64,000 nt of DNA, from NCBI RefSeq assembly GCF_012927325.1, contig NZ_JABBGI010000003.1:1-64000 (forward strand), written 5' to 3'. A model generated the notes under the pieces. The model was given only the letters and a program-made list of their open reading frames with translations, searched no databases and was not told where the DNA came from. Source of the stretch: Chryseobacterium antibioticum (lineage in GTDB: Bacteria; Bacteroidota; Bacteroidia; Flavobacteriales; Weeksellaceae). Positions within the stretch are counted from its first letter, which is position 1, and each line of letters opens with the position of its first letter. Below, piece by piece: positions 17,309 through 24,576 of this stretch. Both the position numbers and the translations under genes were made by a program.

Positions 17309-17668
17309 CTAAATATAAAAGTTTTTGTAAAACATTTGGTCATTAAAGTGAAATTCCAGAATAAACTTAGTTAATAAACCCTGAAAATCTCCCTGACAGC
17401 CATCATCTGCAAATTTTAAACCACTAACAAGAAGGAATTATAGAATTTCTATAGCCATTGACTCTAAACAATTATTTCGATTTTCCGGACATGATAAAAA
17501 ACATTGTATTAAATCACTTTTCCACGAGACACCTTTTCCGTTTGAAAAACAAAGGATTTTAAGGCTGCCACACACAGAATATTGAAAGAAACTATCGCGT
17601 GGATTTAACATTTCATTTACATTTCATCTAATACTTTGTATCTTTATCTAAAATTTAAAAAAGACCCA
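17309..17668. other. divergent intergenic region
   Basis: These 360 bases separate the leftward HerA-like gene from the rightward persulfide dioxygenase gene and mark where the all-minus block ends. I see no gene, strong hairpin or perfect -7 box for the rightward gene; a near-match TACTTTG lies at 17632. One TTTTCCACG sequence occurs near 17520. Confidence 0.6.
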
Positions 17669-19078
17669 ATGAAAATTGAACAAATATATACGGGCTGTCT
17701 GGCTCAGGGTGCCTATTATATTGTATCAGAAAATGAAGCTGCCATTATTGATCCATTGAGAGAGGTAAAACCTTATCAGGATCGTCTTGAAAAAGACAAT
17801 GTTACTTTAAAATATATTTTTGAGACCCATTTCCATGCTGATTTTGTTTCAGGACATTTGGATCTAAGTCAAAAAACAGGAGCTCCAATTGTTTACGGAC
17901 CTACTGCTCAGCCTGCATTTGAGGCTACCATTGCTGAAGACAACCAGATCTTTGAGATCGGAAACATAAAGATAAAAGTACTTCATACTCCGGGACACAC
18001 CATGGAGAGCACAACTTATCTGCTAATCGATGAAAACGGCGTTGAAACGGCCATTTTCACAGGAGACACTCTATTTTTGGGTGACGTCGGGAGACCTGAC
18101 CTTGCGCAGAAGGCAACCAATCTTACTCAGGAAGATCTGGCAGGAATTCTGTATGACAGTCTTCACTCCAAGATCATTCCACTGGACGACAGTATTACCG
18201 TTTATCCTGCACATGGCGCCGGTTCAGCATGTGGAAAGAATATGCAGAAGGAAACAGTGGATATCCTGGGAAATCAGAAAAAAACCAATTACGCACTTAA
18301 CCAACCGGACAAGGAATCCTTTATCAGAGAGGTTCTTGACGGTCTTACCGCTCCCCCGAAATATTTCGGAATGAACGTAGCGATGAACAAAGGCGGATAC
18401 GAGAGTCTGGATGTCGTGATGAATAAAGGCTTAAGTCCAATTAATGCAGAAGATTTTGAAGCTTTCGCAGAAGATACAGGGGCCTTGATTTTAGATACAA
18501 GAAGCCCGGCAGAGTTCCATAAAGGATTTATTCCTAATTCTGTCAATATAGGCTTAAAAGGAGATTTCGCACCATGGGTTGGAAATATGATCGTAGATGT
18601 AAAACATCCTATTTTACTGGTTACTGAGGAAGGAACTGAAGAAGAAGTTATTACCCGATTAAGCAGAGTTGGTTTCGACAATGTGGTAGGGTATCTTAAT
18701 GGCAGTTTCAGTGCATGGAAAAGTGCCGGAAAAGAAATTGACGAGGTCAAAAGAATTTCCCCTTCTGAATTTGCAGAGCAGTTTACAGAGAATGCTACAG
18801 TGATTGATGTGAGAAAACTAAGCGAATATTCTGCAGAACATGTTGACAATGCATTCAACAAACCATTGGATACAATAAGTGATTGGGTAAAGACCATTGA
18901 TGATTCCGAACATTTCTTCCTGCATTGCGCCGGAGGATACAGAAGCATGATTGCAGCAAGCATTCTTAACGCACACGGAATCAGAAACTTTACTGAAATA
19001 GAAGGAGGCTTCGGCGGTATTAAAAAGACAGAAAAATTACCAACTACTGATTTTGTATGCCAGTCAAAAACTTTATAG
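17669..19078 (+). CDS. persulfide dioxygenase-rhodanese fusion (CstB-like)
   Basis: The 469-residue protein joins an ETHE1-type metallo-beta-lactamase domain to two rhodanese domains. The MBL ligands are visible: THFHADFVSGH (53-63), H110 (TPGH), D133 (TGD) and H182 (PAH). The first rhodanese (about 265-360) has LLVTEEGTEEE where a catalytic Cys would be, so it is probably inactive. The second carries Cys420 (FLHCAGGYRS). This order, dioxygenase, pseudo-rhodanese, rhodanese, is that of staphylococcal CstB, which oxidises persulfide to thiosulfate. I chose the ATG at 17669 over an upstream in-frame non-ATG start at 17636. A rhodanese lipoprotein gene follows 4 bases later. Confidence 0.88.
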   Translation: MKIEQIYTGCLAQGAYYIVSENEAAIIDPLREVKPYQDRLEKDNVTLKYIFETHFHADFVSGHLDLSQKTGAPIVYGPTAQPAFEATIAEDNQIFEIGNIKIKVLHTPGHTMESTTYLLIDENGVETAIFTGDTLFLGDVGRPDLAQKATNLTQEDLAGILYDSLHSKIIPLDDSITVYPAHGAGSACGKNMQKETVDILGNQKKTNYALNQPDKESFIREVLDGLTAPPKYFGMNVAMNKGGYESLDVVMNKGLSPINAEDFEAFAEDTGALILDTRSPAEFHKGFIPNSVNIGLKGDFAPWVGNMIVDVKHPILLVTEEGTEEEVITRLSRVGFDNVVGYLNGSFSAWKSAGKEIDEVKRISPSEFAEQFTENATVIDVRKLSEYSAEHVDNAFNKPLDTISDWVKTIDDSEHFFLHCAGGYRSMIAASILNAHGIRNFTEIEGGFGGIKKTEKLPTTDFVCQSKTL

Positions 19079-19082
19079 GATA

Positions 19083-19457
19083 ATGAAAGTAAGGATTTTT
19101 GGATTTATCCTAGCTTCAGCTTTAGTGCTAACAGCCTGTAAAACAACAGGTCTCAATATTGCTCCAAAGGCAGACCTCAGAGAAGTAGTTAACAGTTCGG
19201 ATGTTATCTTAGTAGATGTAAGAATTCCGGAACAGTACGAAGCAGGAACTGCAAAAAACGCCATTAACATTCCATTAGCTGAACTACAGAATACGATGGA
19301 TTCGCTGAAAGGCAAAAAAGTAGTTGTTTTCTGTAATAAAGGAATACAGGCAGACCAGGCTATGGAAATCCTAAATAAAAACGGTGTGGAAGCATACGAC
19401 GGAACCAGCTGGAAAAATGTAAAAGCGATTCAGGATGAGAAACTATCCGGAAAATAA
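19083..19457 (+). CDS. rhodanese-domain lipoprotein
   Basis: The 124-residue protein starts with a lipoprotein signal (LASALVLTAC, Cys19) and continues as a single rhodanese domain. VILVDVRIPEQYEAG is the CH2A-like entry and VVVFCNKGIQADQAM the active-site loop with its Cys. It should act as a sulfur transferase anchored in the envelope. I use the ATG at 19083, which gives the signal peptide, rather than one 30 bases upstream inside the previous gene. It lies 4 bases after the CstB-like gene and before a thioredoxin, so the three probably handle sulfane sulfur together. Confidence 0.87.
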   Translation: MKVRIFGFILASALVLTACKTTGLNIAPKADLREVVNSSDVILVDVRIPEQYEAGTAKNAINIPLAELQNTMDSLKGKKVVVFCNKGIQADQAMEILNKNGVEAYDGTSWKNVKAIQDEKLSGK

Positions 19458-19522
19458 AAATACAATTAAATTATTAAGATTGATCACAGTGAATCTTGAT
19501 GATTTAGATAAAAACTAAAACT

Positions 19523-19822
19523 ATGTCACAAAAATTTCAGGAAATCATCAATTCGGAAAGACCGGTACTTATTGACTTTTTTGCTACCTGGTGTCAGCCA
19601 TGTAAAGTACAGTCCTCTGTTTTAAATACCGTAAAGGAAAATATCGGCGAAGGAGCCCGAATCATCAAAGTAGATGTAGACCAATATCCAGCTTTGGCAG
19701 CACAATATGGTGTAAGAGGTGTTCCGACATTGGCTGTCTTCAAAAACGGAGAACTTTTATGGAAAGAAAGCGGCGTCCATGATGTGAATACACTTACAGA
19801 GCTGCTTAATCAATATTCTTAA
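19523..19822 (+). CDS. trxA: thioredoxin-family protein
   Basis: This 99-residue cytoplasmic thioredoxin has the strand and active site VLIDFFATWCQPCK, where the usual WCGPC reads WCQPC. It also has the cis-proline loop VRGVPTLAVFKNGE. The full thioredoxin length and absence of a signal peptide fit a cytoplasmic reductant. It follows the rhodanese lipoprotein by 65 bases. The Gln between the cysteines is an uncommon variant that would tune redox potential; the likely job here is to release sulfide from the rhodanese or dioxygenase products. Confidence 0.9.
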   Translation: MSQKFQEIINSERPVLIDFFATWCQPCKVQSSVLNTVKENIGEGARIIKVDVDQYPALAAQYGVRGVPTLAVFKNGELLWKESGVHDVNTLTELLNQYS

Positions 19823-19828
19823 ACTATT

Positions 19829-19905
19829 TAGGTTGAGGCTAAGATTAAGACTAAGGTAGAACATTTTCTAATCTCAGTCTTAATCTTAACCTTATTCTCA
19901 AACCT
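19829..19905. terminator. bidirectional terminator (long imperfect palindrome)
   Basis: Two arms of about 30 bases (AGATTAAGACTAAG on the left; CTTAATCTTAAC on the right) lie between the stops of the convergent thioredoxin and amidase genes. The palindrome could form one long hairpin on either strand, but the flanking T runs are weak. Confidence 0.6.
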
Positions 19906-20656
19906 ATAAATCTATTGAAAAACGATCTCTGTCATTCAGAAACTGGAAGTGCTGTCTGAAATCTTTTAACTCATCCATATTCAAGTCTGCGGAGACGATA
20001 TTTCCTTCTTTTTTAGAAATTTCCGTTCCGTCTGCAAAAAAGCAGTGTGAACTTTCCTGATAAAAAAGGTTATTTCCATCTGTTCCAATCCTGTTTAACC
20101 CAAAAACAAAAGACAGGTTTTCGATGGCTCTGGCTTTTAAAAGATGTTCCCAGGCTCCTACTCTCTTTTCAGGCCAGTTGGCGATATACAAAACAGCATC
20201 ATAATCACCATTATTCCTTGCAAATACCGGAAAACGAAGGTCATAGCATACCTGAAGTAATATCCGGACTCCTTTATAATCCACAATGACTCTTTTATGT
20301 CCCGGACTATACACTTTATCTTCTCCTGAAAAAGAAAACAGATGTCTTTTATCATAGAAAACACTTTCGGAATCAGGCTGTACAAAATACATCCTGTTAT
20401 AAAAATGCCCACCCTGTTCTACCGGAGCACTTCCACAGAAGGCCGCATTTTTTTCTTTTGACATCTTTTTCAGAAACTCCAGAGACTCTTCATATCTGTC
20501 CGAAACTTCAGCCGCATCCATACAAAAACCGGTAGAGAACATTTCAGGAAGCAGGAAAATATCAGCTTCCTGATCCTTCAGCTGATCCTCGATCAATTGA
20601 AAATTTTTGTCCTTATTTTTCCAGACAATATCTAAATTAAGCCCTGCAATTCTCAT
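19904..20656 (-). CDS. nitrilase-superfamily amidase (omega-amidase/YafV type)
   Basis: This 250-residue carbon-nitrogen hydrolase has the catalytic triad: Glu38 (LLPEMFSTGF), Lys103 (YDKRHLFSF) and Cys137 (LQVCYDLRFP). Its size and these motif forms match YafV/Nit2 omega-amidases, which hydrolyse alpha-ketoglutaramate or similar monoamides in the methionine-salvage/glutamine-transaminase route. The gene is alone on the minus strand, convergent with the thioredoxin gene, and starts about 100 bases from the divergent gene at 20759. Confidence 0.88.
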   Translation of the reverse strand: MRIAGLNLDIVWKNKDKNFQLIEDQLKDQEADIFLLPEMFSTGFCMDAAEVSDRYEESLEFLKKMSKEKNAAFCGSAPVEQGGHFYNRMYFVQPDSESVFYDKRHLFSFSGEDKVYSPGHKRVIVDYKGVRILLQVCYDLRFPVFARNNGDYDAVLYIANWPEKRVGAWEHLLKARAIENLSFVFGLNRIGTDGNNLFYQESSHCFFADGTEISKKEGNIVSADLNMDELKDFRQHFQFLNDRDRFSIDL

Positions 20657-20758
20657 AAACTTTGTTAAAAAACTTCACTAAAAATACGATTTTTCAATGA
20701 TTTCGGTTCTATTTTTGATGAGGATATTTTTCATTCGTATCATTTAAAAGTAAAATTT

Positions 20759-21199
20759 ATGAAGAAATTGTTTTTTGTGTTGATGATGGCATTTTTAGGA
20801 ACAGCAGCCAATGCGCAGGCTTACACCGGAAAAGGTGACCAGAAAATTCAGCTTGGACTGAGTGCCTGGGGATATGGAACAGGAGTGACAGGAACTTATG
20901 ACTATGGACTGAATAAGCTTGTATCAGTGGGAGCAGGACTTAATGCTTACTTTAGTGATTATAAAGATAATGACAAAGACAACCGTGTTTTTGTATTCGG
21001 AAGGGTGAATTTTCATCTTCAGGAAGCCCTTGACCTGCCTTCTAAATGGGATATCTACCCGGGAGTTGATGTTGGTGTATTAGGTAAGGATTTTGGGATT
21101 GGAGCCCACATCGGAGCGCGTTACTTTTTCACAGAGAAAGTGGGCGTTTTTGCAGAAGTAGGCAACAACGGCAGTATAGGTGTTTCTTTCAATCTGTAA
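20759..21199 (+). CDS. small outer-membrane beta-barrel protein
   Basis: The 146-residue protein has a signal peptide (MMAFLGTAANAQA) and a mature part made of alternating amphipathic strands rich in Gly and aromatics (GTYDYGLNKLVSVGAGLNAY). It ends in NNGSIGVSFNL, a typical barrel C-terminus with a terminal hydrophobic residue. I believe this is the DUF6646 group of flavobacterial outer-membrane proteins, but the ligand is unknown. It is monocistronic, between the amidase (divergent) and rseP. Confidence 0.75.
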   Translation: MKKLFFVLMMAFLGTAANAQAYTGKGDQKIQLGLSAWGYGTGVTGTYDYGLNKLVSVGAGLNAYFSDYKDNDKDNRVFVFGRVNFHLQEALDLPSKWDIYPGVDVGVLGKDFGIGAHIGARYFFTEKVGVFAEVGNNGSIGVSFNL

Positions 21200-21270
21200 G
21201 ATCAGCTCAATATATGACAAAGCTTCTCATTTAGAGGGGCTTTTTTATTTGGCATAGTTTTGATAATTCT

Positions 21271-21278
21271 TACCTTTG
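21271..21278 (+). promoter_or_regulatory. rseP promoter -7 box TACCTTTG
   Basis: A perfect TAnnTTTG box lies 24 bases before the rseP ATG. A TTTG at 21248-21251 gives a 19-base spacing to a -33 element. Confidence 0.7.
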
Positions 21279-21302
21279 CAAATTAAAATCTAAAAATTAT
21301 TA

Positions 21303-22784
21303 ATGGAATTAGCAATCAAGATTTTCCAGTTCATACTAAGTATTTCTATTTTAGTGGTTCTTCATGAGCTTGGACACTTTTTACCGGCAAAATGGTTTAA
21401 GACCAGAGCTGAGAAATTCTTCCTGTTTTTTGATCCATGGTTTTCTATCTTTTCCATGAAGAAAATCAACGGAAAATGGCAGTATAAGGTTCTTTCTAAA
21501 AACCTTCCGGACACAGAAACTATCGTAGTAGACGGAAAAGAGAAAGAAGTTCCTATCGATATATCAAAACTTTCTGACAACGACTGGAGAAAACATCCTG
21601 AGCAGACAAAATACGGAATCGGATGGCTTCCTTTCGGTGGTTACGTAAAAATTGCGGGAATGATCGACGAAAGCATGGACACTGAGCAGATGAAAAAACC
21701 TGCCGAGCCATGGGAGTTCAGATCTAAACCGGCATGGCAGAGACTGATCATTATGCTTGGAGGGGTTACTGTTAACTTTTTCCTTGCCTGGATCATTTTC
21801 GGAAGCCTTTCGTACTTCAACGGAGAAACTTCTTTTGATACCACGAAAGTAGATACCCCGATGCATTATACCAATATTGCGAAAGCAATGGGCTTTGAAG
21901 ACGGCGATAAGATCTTAAAAGTAGACGGAAAAGTTCAGAACAATCTGGATAAACTGTCTTTAGATATTTTATTGAGTGATCAAGTAACTGTTTTAAGAAA
22001 AGGTAAAAACGTTACTTTCAACACGAATGACGACGGAAAAGCACTGGCTTTCAAAGATGAGAACCCAAGAGCATTCCTTACGCCAAGATATGCACCTGTT
22101 ATTGACACCATTGTGAATCCTAAAACTGCTGAAGCAGGTTTAAAAATAGGTGATCAGGTAGTTTCAGTCAATGGTCAGAAAATCAGTTATTACGATGAAC
22201 TGCAAGGGGTTGTTGTAAAAAACGCAGGAAAAGCGATTAATATGGAAGTATTAAGAGCTGGTGCATTACAGCCTTTAAGCCTTCAGGTTTCTAAAGAGGG
22301 TACATTAGGAATTGCGTCTTATAAGCAAATGCAAAAGTTCGTCAATACACAGCATTTTACTTTTGTAGAGTCTATCGGAAGAGGATTTACCAGAAGTATT
22401 GAAAGTTTGACGTATCAGGTGAAGCAGTTTAAACTGGTATTCAACAAGAAAGTTCAGGGATATAAGAAAGTGGGCGGTCCTTTGGCGATCATCAAGAATA
22501 TGCCGGTAGAGAAGTCGAAAGACGGATCAGTATCGGTTAACTGGAGCATGTTCTGGAGTTTTACAGCTATGTTCTCTGTATGGTTGGCATTCCTGAACCT
22601 GATTCCTATCCCAGGCCTTGATGGAGGACACGTATTATTTACATTATGGGAAGTGATTACGGGAAAACCTGTCCCTCAAAAAGTATTGGAAAATGCACAG
22701 ATGATCGGGGTTATCTTCCTGTTAGGATTGATGGTACTGATCTTCGGAAGTGATATCTTTAAAGCGGTTACCGGCAGTTTATAA
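21303..22784 (+). CDS. rseP: site-2 intramembrane zinc protease RseP
   Basis: RseP cuts transmembrane anti-sigma factors and leftover signal peptides inside the inner membrane. The 493-residue protein has the zinc site HELGH (21-25) in the first helix, one or two PDZ-like domains in the middle (EAGLKIGDQVVSVNGQKI), and the second metal motif NLIPIPGLDGGH in the last third. The length is typical for Bacteroidetes, which carry a longer insert than E. coli RseP (450 residues). It is a single gene with its own promoter, followed by the tRNA-Asn promoter. Confidence 0.95.
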   Translation: MELAIKIFQFILSISILVVLHELGHFLPAKWFKTRAEKFFLFFDPWFSIFSMKKINGKWQYKVLSKNLPDTETIVVDGKEKEVPIDISKLSDNDWRKHPEQTKYGIGWLPFGGYVKIAGMIDESMDTEQMKKPAEPWEFRSKPAWQRLIIMLGGVTVNFFLAWIIFGSLSYFNGETSFDTTKVDTPMHYTNIAKAMGFEDGDKILKVDGKVQNNLDKLSLDILLSDQVTVLRKGKNVTFNTNDDGKALAFKDENPRAFLTPRYAPVIDTIVNPKTAEAGLKIGDQVVSVNGQKISYYDELQGVVVKNAGKAINMEVLRAGALQPLSLQVSKEGTLGIASYKQMQKFVNTQHFTFVESIGRGFTRSIESLTYQVKQFKLVFNKKVQGYKKVGGPLAIIKNMPVEKSKDGSVSVNWSMFWSFTAMFSVWLAFLNLIPIPGLDGGHVLFTLWEVITGKPVPQKVLENAQMIGVIFLLGLMVLIFGSDIFKAVTGSL

Positions 22785-22835
22785 TTTTTTTGAATTTTTT
22801 TCTAAAAAATATTTGTAGGGTATAAATATTCGTCC

Positions 22836-22843
22836 TATATTTG
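22836..22843 (+). promoter_or_regulatory. promoter of the first tRNA-Asn
   Basis: A TATATTTG -7 box is preceded by TTTG at 22812-22815 with 20 bases between. The tRNA starts 22 bases after the box. Confidence 0.75.
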
Positions 22844-22865
22844 CACCACTTAAAACAAAGGACAT

Positions 22866-22939
22866 TCCTCCTTAGCTCAGTTGGTTAGAGCATCTGACTG
22901 TTAATCAGAGGGTCGCTGGTTCGAGCCCAGCAGGAGGAG
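22866..22939 (+). tRNA. tRNA-Asn (GTT)
   Basis: The 74-nt cloverleaf has acceptor arms TCCTCCT / AGGAGGA, a D-arm AGCTCAGTTGGTTAGAGC, an anticodon stem TCTGA / TCAGA around CTGTTAA (anticodon GTT) and a T-loop GGTTCGAGCC. CCA follows directly in the DNA (22940-22942). A hairpin with GACTTAC / GTAGGTC and a T run follows. An identical copy lies at 23886. Confidence 0.97.
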
Positions 22940-22941
22940 CC

Positions 22942-22976
22942 AAAAAAGACTTACAGAAATGTAGGTCTTTTTTATT
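22942..22976 (+). terminator. terminator of the first tRNA-Asn
   Basis: AAAAAAGACTTAC pairs with GTAGGTCTTTTTT across a 6-base loop and ends in a T run, directly after the tRNA. The same hairpin follows the second copy. Confidence 0.8.
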
Positions 22977-23028
22977 TTGCATACATTTTGCTTGATGGAA
23001 GTTGACTCTATTTAATCAAACAAGCACG

Positions 23029-23748
23029 ATGCCCTACCTATCCCGGATTTATTTAAAGGATAACCATCCAAACGACTATCCCTTCAATCTGCCTTTTCTG
23101 AAGGAAGGTTTAGATCTAAGACTTAAAAGCAATGTCACCTTTTTTGTTGGCGAAAACGGAATCGGAAAATCCACTTTGTTGGAAGCCATTGCAGAAAAGT
23201 GTGATTTTAATGTCGCAGGAGGCAGCCGGAATCATAACTACAATTTCCATAAAACCGAATCTGAACTATCAGAATACCTTATTTTATCCTGGAAAACCAA
23301 AACCGGCCAAGGATTCTTTATGAGAGCTGAAAGCTTTTTCAACTTTGCCACTTACATCGATGAAGTTGCCAAAGAAGACAGAAGAGTATTAGACGCCTAC
23401 GGAGGGAAATCCCTGCATCAACAATCACATGGTGAAGCTTTCCTTTCATTATTCCATAATCATTTCCAAAATGGCCTGTATATCCTGGACGAGCCGGAGT
23501 CTGCGCTGTCACCACAGAGGCAGCTTTCACTATTATCCGTTATTCATAAATTAGAAAAAGCAGGAAAAGCTCAATTCATTATTTCCAGCCACTCTCCCAT
23601 TTTAATGAGCTATCCCGGCGCCGAAATTTATTTATTGGACGACAAAATTCAACGAACCCATTACAAAGAGACAGAGCACTATCAGCTCACCAGAAATTTT
23701 TTAGAATCTCCAGAACTCTATTTCCGGCATTTATTTGAAGATGATTAG
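23029..23748 (+). CDS. small ABC/AAA-type ATPase (COG3910-like)
   Basis: This 239-residue soluble ATPase has Walker A GENGIGKST (41-49), an ABC-like signature SHGEAF, Walker B LYILDEPESAL and a switch His in SSHSPILM. There is no transmembrane or TOPRIM domain, so it is neither a transporter subunit nor a full OLD nuclease. I use the ATG at 23029 (MPYLSRI); the in-frame TTG at 23002 has no support. The gene fills the space between two identical tRNA-Asn genes. Proteins of this group are widespread and of unknown function. Confidence 0.82.
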   Translation: MPYLSRIYLKDNHPNDYPFNLPFLKEGLDLRLKSNVTFFVGENGIGKSTLLEAIAEKCDFNVAGGSRNHNYNFHKTESELSEYLILSWKTKTGQGFFMRAESFFNFATYIDEVAKEDRRVLDAYGGKSLHQQSHGEAFLSLFHNHFQNGLYILDEPESALSPQRQLSLLSVIHKLEKAGKAQFIISSHSPILMSYPGAEIYLLDDKIQRTHYKETEHYQLTRNFLESPELYFRHLFEDD

Positions 23749-23763
23749 CGTTAAATAAAAAAG

Positions 23764-23799
23764 ATGTTGAAATATTTGTCCCTGAAATTCAACATTTTT
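23764..23799 (+). terminator. terminator after the ATPase gene
   Basis: ATGTTGAA and TTCAACAT pair over a 16-base loop and run into TTTTTG, 16 bases past the stop codon. Confidence 0.65.
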
Positions 23800-23854
23800 G
23801 CTCAAAAATCACCGTTAATTAGGGATAAAACTTGCCTGATATTAATATTCCTTT

Positions 23855-23862
23855 TATATTTG
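23855..23862 (+). promoter_or_regulatory. promoter of the second tRNA-Asn
   Basis: A TATATTTG -7 box with a TTG at 23832-23834 (20-base spacing) stands at nearly the same distance from the tRNA as in the first copy. Confidence 0.75.
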
Positions 23863-23885
23863 CAGCACCTTAAACAGAGGAAAAT

Positions 23886-23959
23886 TCCTCCTTAGCTCAG
23901 TTGGTTAGAGCATCTGACTGTTAATCAGAGGGTCGCTGGTTCGAGCCCAGCAGGAGGAG
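23886..23959 (+). tRNA. tRNA-Asn (GTT), second copy
   Basis: The 74 bases are identical to 22866-22939, 1020 bases downstream. Here the 3' end is followed by CAA rather than CCA, so CCA must be added by the nucleotidyltransferase. The trailing terminator hairpin (23961-23992) is shared with the first copy. Confidence 0.97.
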
Positions 23960-24068
23960 CAAAAAGACTTACAGAAATGTAGGTCTTTTTTTATGTCCAG
24001 ACTTCAGATGTAACAGACATTAGCAATATTTACATCACCTCTAGTTATTTAAAACATCCCCATTAATT

Positions 24069-24355
24069 ATTTCCACAAAAAAAATAAAAGGTGTTAATTA
24101 GATCTTCATTTTACCAATCATCTCATCTATACAAATTACTTTACTTACTTGTGGAAAAACAGCATAAAATACAAGTAAGTTGATGGAAATAAAACATTTA
24201 TAATTGTTAATAACCTGTGGAAAAACTATTAAGAAGATATTAACACATCATGGAAAACACAATATAGGCATGTTAAAATCATGTGGATACCCTGACGAAA
24301 ACATGTTAAAAGTCTATTGGTAACCGTTCTTTTAATCAGGATATATTGTGGAAAA
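24069..24355. other. candidate replication origin (DnaA-box ladder)
   Basis: This AT-rich gap carries four same-direction sites: TGTGGAAAA at 24150, 24216 and 24347, and TGTGGATAC at 24282. Each differs by one base from the DnaA box TGTGGATAA. An inverted weaker site ATTTCCACA lies at 24069. The four forward sites are 66, 66 and 65 bases apart. Weaker ATGGAAA/TTGGTAA sequences repeat between them with a 67-base period (24183, 24250, 24317). No gene is present. The gene-strand bias changes from all minus on the far left to mainly plus around here. Binding by DnaA is inferred. Confidence 0.55.
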
Positions 24356-24576
24356 GTTGTGAATAGTAAAAAAAATAAATTCCCCAACCAACCCATTCAT
24401 CTTTGTTTATCTTATTCTAAAATTCACCGTAATCAGGGCATTTATTGCCACAATCTTTTACTGTTATTTTCGTTACATTTGTAGTTTTGTGATTTTTCAC
24501 AGAAAACGTTAAAAAAATATGATCTTTTTTAAATAAACAGCACGCTTTTTGTTTTGCTAATTGCCTGAAGAACCAA

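Noticed and set aside
20158..20412. Second minus-strand open frame inside the amidase gene
   Set aside because: It overlaps a complete nitrilase-family protein with its catalytic triad and has no family features.
23029..23748. The ATPase between the tRNAs as an OLD-type anti-phage nuclease
   Set aside because: It has no TOPRIM domain and no partner gene (for example a helicase), so a defence role is not supported.
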